A stretch of 14,391 nt of DNA from CAZYTO01 sp964650405 (GTDB lineage Bacteria > Acidobacteriota > Thermoanaerobaculia > Gp7-AA8). Positions 6,457 to 13,030 of this stretch are shown in pieces. Positions within the stretch are counted from its first letter, which is position 1, and each line of letters opens with the position of its first letter. The stretch is from positions 1 to 14,391 of the forward strand of contig CAZYTO010000147.1 of NCBI GenBank assembly GCA_964650405.1, in the 5' to 3' direction. The notes under the pieces were generated by a model. That model saw only the letters and a program-made list of their open reading frames with translations. It searched no databases and was not told where the DNA came from. The position numbers and the translations under genes were made by a program.

Positions 6457-6487
6457 AAAAAAGCGAGGCGCGTTGCGTCATCGCAAC
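6457..6487 (-). terminator. Possible intrinsic terminator after nnrD
   Basis: On the minus strand a perfect 6-base stem (GTTGCG-ATGA-CGCAAC, 6487-6472) overlaps the nnrD stop codon. It is followed, after nine bases, by a run of six T (6462-6457). The gap between stem and T-run is longer than usual, and only 15 bases remain before the antitoxin-like ATG, leaving no room for a separate promoter outside nnrD. It may be partial, attenuating, or chance. Confidence 0.3.
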
Positions 6488-7980
6488 CGTTTGATCGCCA
6501 CGGGAAGCTTCTCCGCCAGGTCGAGTGCCGCCAGGCCGGTGTCGCCCTGCTCTTCCAGCAGCAGGTCGCCAGCGAAGCCGTGCAGGTAGACGGCGGTCAC
6601 GGCAGCGTCGAACGGATCGAGGCCGCGGGCGAGAAATGCCGCGATCATGCCGCCGAGGACGTCGCCCATGCCGCCGCTAGCCATGCCGGGGTTGCCGGTG
6701 GGGTTGACGTTGATGTGACCTTCCGGATCGGCGATGAGGGTCTGGTGTCCCTTCAGCACGACGACGCAGTTGCAGAGGCGCGCGGCGTCGCGGGCCGTGT
6801 CGATGCGGTGGGCGTTGACGTCCCTCGTCTCGCGGCCGAGGAGGCGCGCCATCTCGCCGGGATGCGGGGTGATGACGCGCGGGCGGCGCTGCGGATTGAT
6901 CTCCGCGGCGCGCGAGGCGAATGCGTTCAGTCCCGAGGCGTCGAGGACGAGGGGCAGCTCGATCGCGCCGGCCAGGGCCCGGACAGCAGCATAGTTATCG
7001 TCGTCGTCGCGCAGTCCCGGTCCGACGAGCACGGCGTCTTTCGCGGCGAGGAAGCCGAGGATGTCGTCGCCGGAGTACGTCATCGACTCGATCGAGCCTG
7101 AGTTGACGAGCTTCCCCGTCTCGCGATCGGTGATCACGGTGACCAGCCCTGCCCCCGTCCGGACGGCGCCGCGCGCGGCGAGGACGGCTGCGCCGCTTCG
7201 GCCCGGCGAGCCGGCCACGATGGCCACGTGGCCGTACGTTCCCTTGTGCGTGGAGGCGCGCCGCGGCGCCAGGTGCGGGCGGACGTCGCCCGGCGTGGTC
7301 AGTGCGAGCGTGACGTTTTCGTCCTCGATGGCGGCGTGGGGGATGGAGATGTCGGCCACGATCACTTCGCCGCACGCCATGGCGGCCGGCTCGAAGACGT
7401 GACAGAGCTTCGGCGCCGCGAAGGTCACGGTGACGGCGGCCTGGACGCAGGGATCGAACGGTTCGGGCGAGGAGGCATTCGCGCCGCTCGGCAGGTCGAC
7501 GGCGATGACCGGCAGGCCGAGGTCGTTGATCGACCGGATGACCTCGGCGTGCAGTCCCGACGGAGCCCGGTTGAGACCCGTGCCGAAGAGCGCGTCGACG
7601 AGGAGGCCGGCGTCGCCGGCGCGCACGAGGGCATCAGCGAGCGACTCGCTGTCGGTGACGTCGTGCATGGGGATGGCCAGGCGCTCGCAGATGGTCAGGT
7701 TCGTCTTCGCCTCGCCGGTGATGGCGGTACGGTCGCCGATGAGGAGGATCTGGGGCACGACACCGCGGTTCTCGAGATGGCGGGCCACGGCCAGTCCGTC
7801 GCCGCCGTTCGCGCCGGTCCCGCAGACGATGGCCACGCGCTCGCAGTCGGGGTAGTGCTCGAAGATGGCGTCGACGACGGCGATGGCGGCGTTCTCCATC
7901 AGCACGAGCGACGGCACGGCGAAGCGCTCCGTGGCCCGGCGGTCGATCGCTTTCATCTGTTCGGCCGTGAGGATCTTCAT
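6478..7980 (-). CDS. nnrD: Bifunctional NAD(P)H-hydrate epimerase / ADP-dependent dehydratase
   Basis: A 500-residue fusion repairing damaged NAD(P)HX. The N-terminal epimerase half (about 1-215, YjeF_N) has GTGANGGDG (54-62), VDALFGTGLNR (128-138) and AVDLPSG (160-166). The C-terminal dehydratase half (about 230-500, ribokinase-like) has HKGTYGHVAIVAGS (245-258), TPHPGEMARLLG (371-382), VVLKGH (407-412) and the signature GNPGMASGGMGDVLGG (429-444) with catalytic Asp440. Length is normal for the fused form (E. coli YjeF about 515). The ATG overlaps the stop of the upstream DUF2064 gene as ATGA, indicating translational coupling. The nearness of tsaE is a widespread arrangement. G+C is very high locally (over 80% in places). 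Confidence 0.96.
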   Translation of the reverse strand: MKILTAEQMKAIDRRATERFAVPSLVLMENAAIAVVDAIFEHYPDCERVAIVCGTGANGGDGLAVARHLENRGVVPQILLIGDRTAITGEAKTNLTICERLAIPMHDVTDSESLADALVRAGDAGLLVDALFGTGLNRAPSGLHAEVIRSINDLGLPVIAVDLPSGANASSPEPFDPCVQAAVTVTFAAPKLCHVFEPAAMACGEVIVADISIPHAAIEDENVTLALTTPGDVRPHLAPRRASTHKGTYGHVAIVAGSPGRSGAAVLAARGAVRTGAGLVTVITDRETGKLVNSGSIESMTYSGDDILGFLAAKDAVLVGPGLRDDDDNYAAVRALAGAIELPLVLDASGLNAFASRAAEINPQRRPRVITPHPGEMARLLGRETRDVNAHRIDTARDAARLCNCVVVLKGHQTLIADPEGHINVNPTGNPGMASGGMGDVLGGMIAAFLARGLDPFDAAVTAVYLHGFAGDLLLEEQGDTGLAALDLAEKLPVAIKRLR

Positions 7981-8654
7981 GACGTCTCGCGCAGGAGCGC
8001 TCCCAGCGCCCCCTCGTTCCCCTCGGCAGCATATCGCTGCAAGTCTTTGACCGTGTCGATGTCGTAGCGCAGGGGCAGCATGGCCACGCAGTTCTGCGCA
8101 GCCCGGATGCGCTCGAGCGTGACCGGCAGGACCTCGCTGGTCCCCCAGGCCATGTCCCGGAAGATGGCCACGTCGAAGGCGGGGGCGCGGCAGCCGATCA
8201 GGTAGTAGCCGCCGTCCTGGGCCGGGCCTAGAGCCCAGTCGCAGGAGTCGAGCAGGGCGAAGGCATGGTCCACGGCGTCGCGGCCGAGGCGCGGCTCGTC
8301 GACGCCGATGGCGATGATCTTCTGCGTGCGATGGAAGAAGAAGCGCTCGGAGAAGGCCATGGCCAGGCGGTCGCCGAGCGTCTCTCCCGTCTGCATGGCG
8401 AGGGTGCGTGTGCCGAAGGCGCGCGCCAGCGATTTTGCCGACGCCGTCGCCGCCGGCGCCCAGCAGATCTCGATCTCGGTGGTCTCATTCGAGTCTCCGA
8501 TGCCGTCGAGCACGTCCTTCAGCATCGCTTCGTAGACGGCCAGGGCCCGCTCCGCGCCGACCGCCTCGGCCAGCCGCGTCTTGACCGATCCGAGCTCAGG
8601 CAGCCGCGCAAAGACGAGCAGACGATTCGGAGGAGGAGTGATGGTGGGAAACAC
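7977..8654 (-). CDS. DUF2064 / TIGR04282-type nucleotidyl- or glycosyltransferase
   Basis: A 225-residue GT-A-fold protein of the DUF2064 family (rSAM/selenodomain-associated transferase 1, related to CofC-like nucleotidyltransferases). Key motifs are FARLPELGSVKTRLA (15-29), GETLGDRL (90-97), GVDEPRL (117-123; the family usually has GxDxPxL), GPAQDGGYYLIG (143-154), WGTSEVL (170-176) and DIDTVKDL (198-205). The frame stays open upstream, but those codons come from a DNA repeat and do not resemble the family, so the start is placed at the GTG at 8654. There is no ribosome site, but a TATACT box sits ten bases upstream, so the mRNA may be almost leaderless. The 3' end overlaps nnrD by four bases. 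The substrate is not determinable from sequence. Confidence 0.88.
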   Translation of the reverse strand: MFPTITPPPNRLLVFARLPELGSVKTRLAEAVGAERALAVYEAMLKDVLDGIGDSNETTEIEICWAPAATASAKSLARAFGTRTLAMQTGETLGDRLAMAFSERFFFHRTQKIIAIGVDEPRLGRDAVDHAFALLDSCDWALGPAQDGGYYLIGCRAPAFDVAIFRDMAWGTSEVLPVTLERIRAAQNCVAMLPLRYDIDTVKDLQRYAAEGNEGALGALLRETS

Positions 8655-8663
8655 GCGGGGCGA

Positions 8664-8669
8664 AGTATA
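8664..8669 (-). promoter_or_regulatory. Candidate -10 element for the DUF2064-nnrD transcript
   Basis: The minus strand reads TATACT, one base from the sigma-70 consensus, nine bases before the GTG at 8654. That implies a leader of only a few bases. The -35 region would fall inside the heptamer repeat (GGCACT), which is a poor match, so support is limited. Confidence 0.3.
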
Positions 8670-8671
8670 GA

Positions 8672-8758
8672 GAGTGCCGAGTGCGGAGTGCCGAGTGCCG
8701 AGGAGGCATGGGCCAGTAAGGGATAGACTCGGCACTCGGCACTCGGCACTCGGCACTC
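8672..8758. repeat. Heptamer-based long inverted repeat (hairpin, 31-base arms)
   Basis: The left arm (8672-8702) is four head-to-tail copies of GAGTGCC (one with a G for the last C) plus GAG. The right arm (8728-8758) is the reverse complement, CTC plus four copies of GGCACTC, with a single mismatch over 31 bases. The loop is 25 bases (8703-8727). The element fills the gap between two divergent genes, ending three bases before the ATG at 8762 and starting 17 bases upstream of the GTG at 8654. Transcripts in either direction could fold it into a very stable stem. Within-arm 7-base periodicity points to slippage-driven expansion. Confidence 0.95.
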
Positions 8759-8761
8759 GGA

Positions 8762-9523
8762 ATGCGCATCGCCCTTCTCACCGACTTCGGCACGCGCGAT
8801 CCGTACGTCGCAGCGATGAAGGGTGTGATCGCCGCGCGGACGAATTCGGCGATCCACGACCTGACCCATGAGATCGAGCCGTTCGACATCTTCGGCGCGG
8901 CGTGGTTTCTGAAGTGCGCGGCGCCGTGGTGGCCGGAGACCATCTTCGTCTGCGTCGTCGATCCCGGTGTCGGCACGGCGCGCAGGATCGCCGCGATGCA
9001 GCTCTACGGTCAGATCTTTCTGGCGCCCGACAACGGGCTGCTGACGATGATCGTGACCGGGACGGGAGGCTGGACGATCGTCTCCGTCGAGAACGAATCT
9101 CTCTTCCTGCCCGACGGTTCGTCGACATTCCACGGGCGCGATCGCTTTGCTCCGGTCGCCGCGGCTCTGGCTAACGGTACGCCGCTCGAGGCGCTCGGTC
9201 CGCCGCTGGCCGAGCTGGTGCAACTCGACTACGCGCCGCCGGTGTACAGCTCGTACCCGGTCAAGGGGACGATTGTCCAGATCGATCGTTTCGGCAATGC
9301 GATCACGGACCTCGAGGCGTCGCGGGTCGTTCTGTCGCGTTTCGCGGTGCACGTGGGCGGCCGGAAAGTCGATCGGCTGGCCCGGAGCTATGGCGACGCG
9401 GGAGAGGGTCCGTTTCTCATCATCGGTTCGACGGGCCGCCTGGAGATTTCGATGGCGAATGCGAGTGCGGCGGAAGCGCTCGGCCTGCGGCGAGGCGACC
9501 GCGTGACGGTCGCTTCAGCGTGA
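8762..9523 (+). CDS. SAM hydroxide adenosyltransferase (DUF62 family)
   Basis: A 253-residue member of the DUF62 / SAM-dependent halogenase-like family. Most members hydrolyse S-adenosylmethionine to adenosine and methionine; fluorinase and chlorinase are special branches. Motifs: LLTDFGTRDPYVAAMKG (5-21), VVDPGVG (65-71), APDNGLL (88-94), STFHGRDRFAPVAA (121-134) and DRFGNAITD (175-183). The family's water-activating Asp-Arg-His triad is represented by Asp67, Arg74 or 75, and His124. The N-terminal domain spans about 1-155 and the C-terminal barrel about 165-253. The ATG at 8762 is the natural start, since the conserved strand begins at residue 3. No ribosome site is visible because the hairpin repeat occupies the leader. 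The 3' end overlaps the convergent PilZ gene by nine bases. Confidence 0.93.
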   Translation: MRIALLTDFGTRDPYVAAMKGVIAARTNSAIHDLTHEIEPFDIFGAAWFLKCAAPWWPETIFVCVVDPGVGTARRIAAMQLYGQIFLAPDNGLLTMIVTGTGGWTIVSVENESLFLPDGSSTFHGRDRFAPVAAALANGTPLEALGPPLAELVQLDYAPPVYSSYPVKGTIVQIDRFGNAITDLEASRVVLSRFAVHVGGRKVDRLARSYGDAGEGPFLIIGSTGRLEISMANASAAEALGLRRGDRVTVASA

Positions 9524-9895
9524 CTCCGCTTCGCGCTGTTTCTCCCGCAGGCGGGCCATCTGTAGCTCCAGGAACTCGTGGAAGGTGCTCTGCTGCTCGC
9601 GCGGAATGGGAGAGAACTGGATCGCCGAGCGGAATACGTACTCCGGCCCGCTTTCGCCGCGGCGCACCTGGACCACCGAGCGGAGGACCTGGCAGGGGAT
9701 GTAGAAGCCGCCGTGACTGGGGAAGACGAGGGTGCAGGGCGTGCCTGCCTTGACGGGAGAGCGGTGGATGACGGCCGCGCCGTTGAGACTGAGATCGATC
9801 AACTCGGCGTTGATGTCGGAGAGCTGGACCGGAATCGATGCGGTCGGATAGCGCTCGGAGCGGCGACGGTCTCTGCCAGCCACGGCGGCGATCAT
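9515..9895 (-). CDS. PilZ-domain protein
   Basis: A 126-residue single-domain PilZ protein, a probable cyclic-di-GMP receptor. It has the arginine-rich RxxxR motif at the N-terminus (RRRSER, Arg11 and Arg15) followed by the barrel motif DLSLNGAAV (34-42, the D/NxSxxG signature). Hydrophobic strands follow (TLVF, FYIPCQVLRSV, YVFRSAIQF). The C-terminal helix (about 98-122) is charged and may dimerise. The gene starts four bases after the upstream lipoprotein stop, so the two are probably one transcript. Its end overlaps the convergent DUF62 gene by nine bases. Nothing in the window shows which process it controls. Confidence 0.88.
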   Translation of the reverse strand: MIAAVAGRDRRRSERYPTASIPVQLSDINAELIDLSLNGAAVIHRSPVKAGTPCTLVFPSHGGFYIPCQVLRSVVQVRRGESGPEYVFRSAIQFSPIPREQQSTFHEFLELQMARLREKQREAESR

Positions 9896-9898
9896 AAC

Positions 9899-10222
9899 CT
9901 ACCGGCGCGGCGTGCCCATCGTGTCGAACAACGCATCGACGTCGCGCTTCTCGCCGTGGGCATAGGCCGCGTCGATGGCCTGCACGTACGCCTCCGCCGG
10001 CCGGGTGTGCACGAGAGGCGTGCCTCCCTTCGATTCCCTGGCCTGCTCGTGGCCGAGGAGGGAGCGCACGTACAGAGTCTTCTCGTTCGGCGACATGTGC
10101 TCCCAGCGGCCGCGATCGATGGCCGTGCGACCGCAGGCAAACACGAGCAACGCGATGAGGAGCCAGCGAAGGACGCTCCGTGAAGCATCACGCGGAGACG
10201 CGGAGGATGCGGAGAAAAGCAA
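9899..10222 (-). CDS. Small probable lipoprotein, unrecognised family
   Basis: A 107-residue protein of no family I recognise. The best start is TTG at 10222, inside the loop of an inverted repeat. That gives a basic n-region (Arg11, Arg15, Arg19), a hydrophobic core LLIALLVFA and a lipobox-like cysteine (VFAC, Cys30). After the cysteine comes a polar, partly helical domain: WEHMSPNEKTLYVRSLLGHEQA, then HTRPAEAYVQAIDAAY and DVDALFDTMG. The other in-frame ATG (residue 43) would remove the signal peptide. It lies four bases upstream of the PilZ gene, probably in one operon. Start and localisation are inference; the frame is supported by amino-acid balance compared with the arginine-rich alternative frame. 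Confidence 0.6.
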   Translation of the reverse strand: MLFSASSASPRDASRSVLRWLLIALLVFACGRTAIDRGRWEHMSPNEKTLYVRSLLGHEQARESKGGTPLVHTRPAEAYVQAIDAAYAHGEKRDVDALFDTMGTPRR

Positions 10223-10251
10223 ACCTCCGCGATCTCCGCGTCTCCGCGTGA
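10188..10251. repeat. Long inverted repeat built on CTCCGCGT units
   Basis: The left arm (10188-10214) and right arm (10225-10251) pair over 27 bases: the outer 18 are perfectly complementary (TCACGCGGAGACGCGGAG), then three mismatches, then six more pairs. The loop is ten A-rich bases. Both arms contain short tandem CGCGGAGA-type units. The element lies between nadE and the lipoprotein gene, and the proposed TTG start of the latter falls in the loop. Confidence 0.92.
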
Positions 10252-10305
10252 ACCGTCCCTCGTCGTTTCTTCTCTCAGGTGCGGCGCGCCAGCGCTGTGC
10301 GTGGT

Positions 10306-11958
10306 TCAGGATGAGCTCCGAGGCTCGCGGCGCCAGCGTTGGGCGATGGGCATTTGGCGTCCACTGCCGAAGGCTTTCGTCGAGACGCGGATGGTGGGGG
10401 CGGCCTGGCGGCGCTTGAATTCGTTCGTGTCGACGAGCTTCACGATGCGGGCCACGAGCTCCCGGTCATATCCGGCGGCGACAATGTCGTCCACTTCCTT
10501 CCACCTCTCGATGTAGAGCTTGAGGATGCCGTCGAGCACGTCGTAGGGCGGAAGTGAATCCTGGTCGGTCTGGTTGGGCCGCAGCTCGGCCGAGGGCGGC
10601 TTGGTGATCGACGACTCCGGAATGACCGGACGTTCGCGGTTGAGCCAGCGAGCCAGGCGGTAGACCATCGTCTTGTAGACGTCGCCGAGGAGGGCCAGGC
10701 CGCCGCACATGTCGCCGTAGAGCGTGCAGTAGCCGACGGCGAGCTCGGACTTGTTGCCCGTCGAGACGACCATGGCTCCGGTCCGGTTGGACCAGGCCAT
10801 GAGGATGTTGCCGCGGATGCGGGCCTGGACGTTCTCGTTGGCGGTGTCGAACGTCTCACCGCCGAACAGCGCGTCGAATGCTCCTCCGTAGGGCTGATAG
10901 ATCGGCGCAATCGGGACGAGATGGAAGGCGATGCCGAGGTTCGCGGCCAGGTCGCGGGCATCGTCGATCGAGCCCTGCGACGAGAACTGCGACGGCATGG
11001 CGATGCCGGTGACGCGTTCGGCGCCGAGGGCCTCGACGGCGATGGCCGCCGTCACGGCCGAGTCGATGCCGCCGGAGAGGCCGATGACCACGTCGCGGAA
11101 GCCGCACTTCCCGATGTAGTCGCGCAGCCCCATGATCAGGGCCATGCCGATCTCCGCCTCGCCTGCCAGCGATTGCACGGAGTCGCAGCGGTCACCCTGC
11201 AGGCTGACCAGGCCGCTGTGCTCGACGAAAGCCGGCGCGCAGTAGACCGTGTCGCCCTTCGCATCGATGACGATGGACGAACCGTCGAAGAGCAGCTCGT
11301 CGTTGCCGCCCACCTGGTTCACGTAGACCAGAGGAACGTCATAGCGCCGTGAGATGGCCGAGAAGAGGTTGTAGCGCGCCTTTCGTTTGCCGGCGTTGAA
11401 GGGAGAGGCGGAGATGTTGAGGATGACCTCCACGTTCTGCCGGGCCAGGTCGTCGACCGGGTTCCGGCAGTAGAGCTTCGTCCCAAAGATCTCGTCGTCG
11501 AACCAGAAGTCCTCGCAGATGAGCACTCCGATGCGCCGGCCGGCCAGCTCGATGGCCTTCGGACTGCAGCCGGGCTCGAAGTAGCGCAGCTCGTCGAAGA
11601 CGTCGTACGTCGGCAGGAGGCACTTGTGCTGGAGGTGAACGATGCGCCCGCGGTGGGCGACGAGGGCCGTATTGTGAACGGGCTTGCCGCACCAGCCGTG
11701 GTTGGGAGTGATGCTGCCGAAGACGAGCGGAACTTCGCCGGTCATGGCCGCAAGCGAGTCGTTGGCCTCGTACGCCGCGCGCAGGAAGACCTCGCGGTCG
11801 AGGAGGTCGCGGGGCGGATAGCCCGGCACGGCAAGCTCCGGGACCATCACCAGCTCCGCCCCCGCCGCGACCCCGTCCGCATAGACCTTGCGGATGCGGT
11901 CCGCATTCGCATTCAGGGCGCCGACGGTCGGGTTGATCTGTCCGAGGTAGATCTGCAT
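10306..11958 (-). CDS. nadE: Glutamine-dependent NAD+ synthetase
   Basis: A 550-residue two-domain enzyme that amidates nicotinic acid adenine dinucleotide to NAD+ using glutamine. The N-terminal nitrilase-type glutaminase (about 1-260) has the catalytic triad Glu41 (PELAVPGYPPRDLL), Lys112 (KCLLPTYDVFDE) and Cys148 (LICEDFW). The C-terminal synthetase (about 270-540) has the PP-loop LSGGIDS (294-300), then STGNKSELAVGYCTLYGD and ITKPPSAELRPNQTDQDSLPPY. The start is set at the ATG giving MQIYLGQINPTVG, the usual N-terminus; an ATG five codons upstream (11970) is also possible. Length is typical. It is divergent from a DUF1573-like gene and has no close minus-strand neighbour downstream, separated from the lipoprotein by a hairpin repeat. 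Confidence 0.96.
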   Translation of the reverse strand: MQIYLGQINPTVGALNANADRIRKVYADGVAAGAELVMVPELAVPGYPPRDLLDREVFLRAAYEANDSLAAMTGEVPLVFGSITPNHGWCGKPVHNTALVAHRGRIVHLQHKCLLPTYDVFDELRYFEPGCSPKAIELAGRRIGVLICEDFWFDDEIFGTKLYCRNPVDDLARQNVEVILNISASPFNAGKRKARYNLFSAISRRYDVPLVYVNQVGGNDELLFDGSSIVIDAKGDTVYCAPAFVEHSGLVSLQGDRCDSVQSLAGEAEIGMALIMGLRDYIGKCGFRDVVIGLSGGIDSAVTAAIAVEALGAERVTGIAMPSQFSSQGSIDDARDLAANLGIAFHLVPIAPIYQPYGGAFDALFGGETFDTANENVQARIRGNILMAWSNRTGAMVVSTGNKSELAVGYCTLYGDMCGGLALLGDVYKTMVYRLARWLNRERPVIPESSITKPPSAELRPNQTDQDSLPPYDVLDGILKLYIERWKEVDDIVAAGYDRELVARIVKLVDTNEFKRRQAAPTIRVSTKAFGSGRQMPIAQRWRREPRSSS

Positions 11959-12043
11959 TCCCGTTACAAACATACCGCATGCCGTTGGACAGTGCTTCGG
12001 TGTAGTCCAGCGAGCATTCATGTTCTTTGCAATAATCATCGGA

Positions 12044-12050
12044 AGAGGTG
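12044..12050 (+). promoter_or_regulatory. Ribosome binding site of the DUF1573-like gene
   Basis: AGAGGTG lies five bases upstream of the ATG at 12056. It fixes the start there rather than at the in-frame ATG at 12020, whose extra residues (FFAIIIGRGDE) match nothing expected. Confidence 0.65.
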
Positions 12051-12055
12051 ACGAG

Positions 12056-12916
12056 ATGTCGGATGACTTCGGCACGGTGAATGTGCGGCGCGGCGATCGG
12101 GCCCGGGAGCTGGAGATGATGCGGCAGCGGTACCGCGCGCACCGGGAAGCGCTGCAGCGGATGGTGGCGGATGCGCCGACGGATCACCTGGCCACCGAGT
12201 ACCAGCGGCTCATCGGCGACCTCGATGCCTCACTGGCAAAGCTCGACGAGCTCGAAGGCCCGGGCGGTCCGGCCTCGCCGCAGCCAACGTCCTCGTCGTC
12301 CTCTTCGTTCCGTTCGACGATGAGCGCCGGAGAGCGGCCCCTGGCCGGACCCCCCGCCGACCTGCGCCCCGATCCGGGCGTCATCGGCAGCGCCCCGCCT
12401 CCCAACCCCGCGTCGCGCGTGGCCATCATCATCATCGGCGGCGTCATCGTCCTGGTGGCGATCGTCTATCTCATCTGGCGCGGCTCGGAACGAAAGGGCA
12501 CGCCGGTCGTCGAGTCCCCGTCGGTCGCCCAAACCGCGGAAACGGCCGCTCCCTCGACCGCGCCTGCCGTCGCGCCCGTGACGACCCAGACGACGGCCCC
12601 GGCAACGTCATCGCTGAAGATCACGCCCGTGATTGCCGACTACGGCGTGATCCGCAAGGGCACGCGCGCCGTGCGGCAATTCGAAGTCCTGAACAACGGC
12701 GCGACGCTCATCACCATCCAGGTGGCCCGCTCCGCCTGCCGCTGCCTCTTCTACGACTACCACGACAAGGTCGCCCCGCATAAGAAGGAGACGATCACCG
12801 TCACCGTCGACGGAGCAAAAGCGAAAGACGGTCCGCTCCGGGAGACGCTCGCCGTTACGGCGAAGGGAAATGCATCGTTGCACGGGGAGCTGACCGTGCA
12901 GGCGGAGATCAAGTGA
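12056..12916 (+). CDS. Membrane-anchored protein with extracytoplasmic DUF1573-like domain
   Basis: A 286-residue protein. Residues 1-68 are charged and helical (probably coiled coil: RARELEMMRQRYRAHREALQ) with no export signal. Residues 70-120 are a Ser/Pro-rich linker, 122-141 one membrane helix (VAIIIIGGVIVLVAIVYLIW), 145-185 an Ala/Thr/Pro-rich linker, and 188-286 an Ig-like domain matching DUF1573: DYGVIRKG, then FEVLNNGATLITI, then SACRC, then the APHKKETITVTVDG strand. The expected topology is N-in, C-out. The SxCxC motif (Cys228, Cys230) stands in place of the usual SCGCT. DUF1573 domains are common in Bacteroidetes and other Gram-negatives but of unknown role. The start is fixed by a good ribosome site. 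It is divergent from nadE. Confidence 0.82.
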   Translation: MSDDFGTVNVRRGDRARELEMMRQRYRAHREALQRMVADAPTDHLATEYQRLIGDLDASLAKLDELEGPGGPASPQPTSSSSSSFRSTMSAGERPLAGPPADLRPDPGVIGSAPPPNPASRVAIIIIGGVIVLVAIVYLIWRGSERKGTPVVESPSVAQTAETAAPSTAPAVAPVTTQTTAPATSSLKITPVIADYGVIRKGTRAVRQFEVLNNGATLITIQVARSACRCLFYDYHDKVAPHKKETITVTVDGAKAKDGPLRETLAVTAKGNASLHGELTVQAEIK

Positions 12917-12925
12917 ACCGGTTCC

Positions 12926-12989
12926 GAGGTTGCGAGGTTACGGGGTTGCGAGGCTACGAGGTTGCGGGGTTGCGAGGTTACGGGGTTGC
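12926..12989. repeat. Tandem octamer repeat GAGGTTGC, eight copies
   Basis: Eight uninterrupted 8-base units, all variants of G(A/G)GGTT(G/A)C: GAGGTTGC, GAGGTTAC, GGGGTTGC, GAGGCTAC, GAGGTTGC, GGGGTTGC, GAGGTTAC, GGGGTTGC. Changes are almost only transitions at the second, fifth and seventh positions. It lies nine bases after the DUF1573-like stop, in a convergent gap, and does not code convincingly. Confidence 0.95.
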
Positions 12990-13005
12990 GACCAGCGACG
13001 AGCGG

Positions 13006-13029
13006 CTAAGCGACTAAGCGACTAAGCGA
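13006..13029. repeat. Tandem octamer repeat CTAAGCGA, three copies
   Basis: Three perfect copies of CTAAGCGA, in the same gap as the GAGGTTGC array and 16 bases after it. They end one base before the GH3 stop codon on the minus strand. The shared 8-base period with an unrelated unit suggests the same slippage-prone process or one composite element. Confidence 0.9.
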
Positions 13030-13030
13030 T

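Noticed and set aside
7228..8067. A 279-codon + frame over nnrD and the DUF2064 gene.
   Set aside because: It is antisense to conserved motifs of both genes and Gly/Asp/Arg/His-biased.
8655..8756. An upstream extension of the DUF2064 protein to an ATG at 8756.
   Set aside because: The extra 34 residues are translated repeat DNA and do not match the family N-terminus.
8672..8758. Regular short repeats that might be a CRISPR array.
   Set aside because: Units are 7 bases with no spacers, and the two blocks are inverted copies; no cas genes are nearby. The same reasoning excludes the octamer arrays at 12926-13029.
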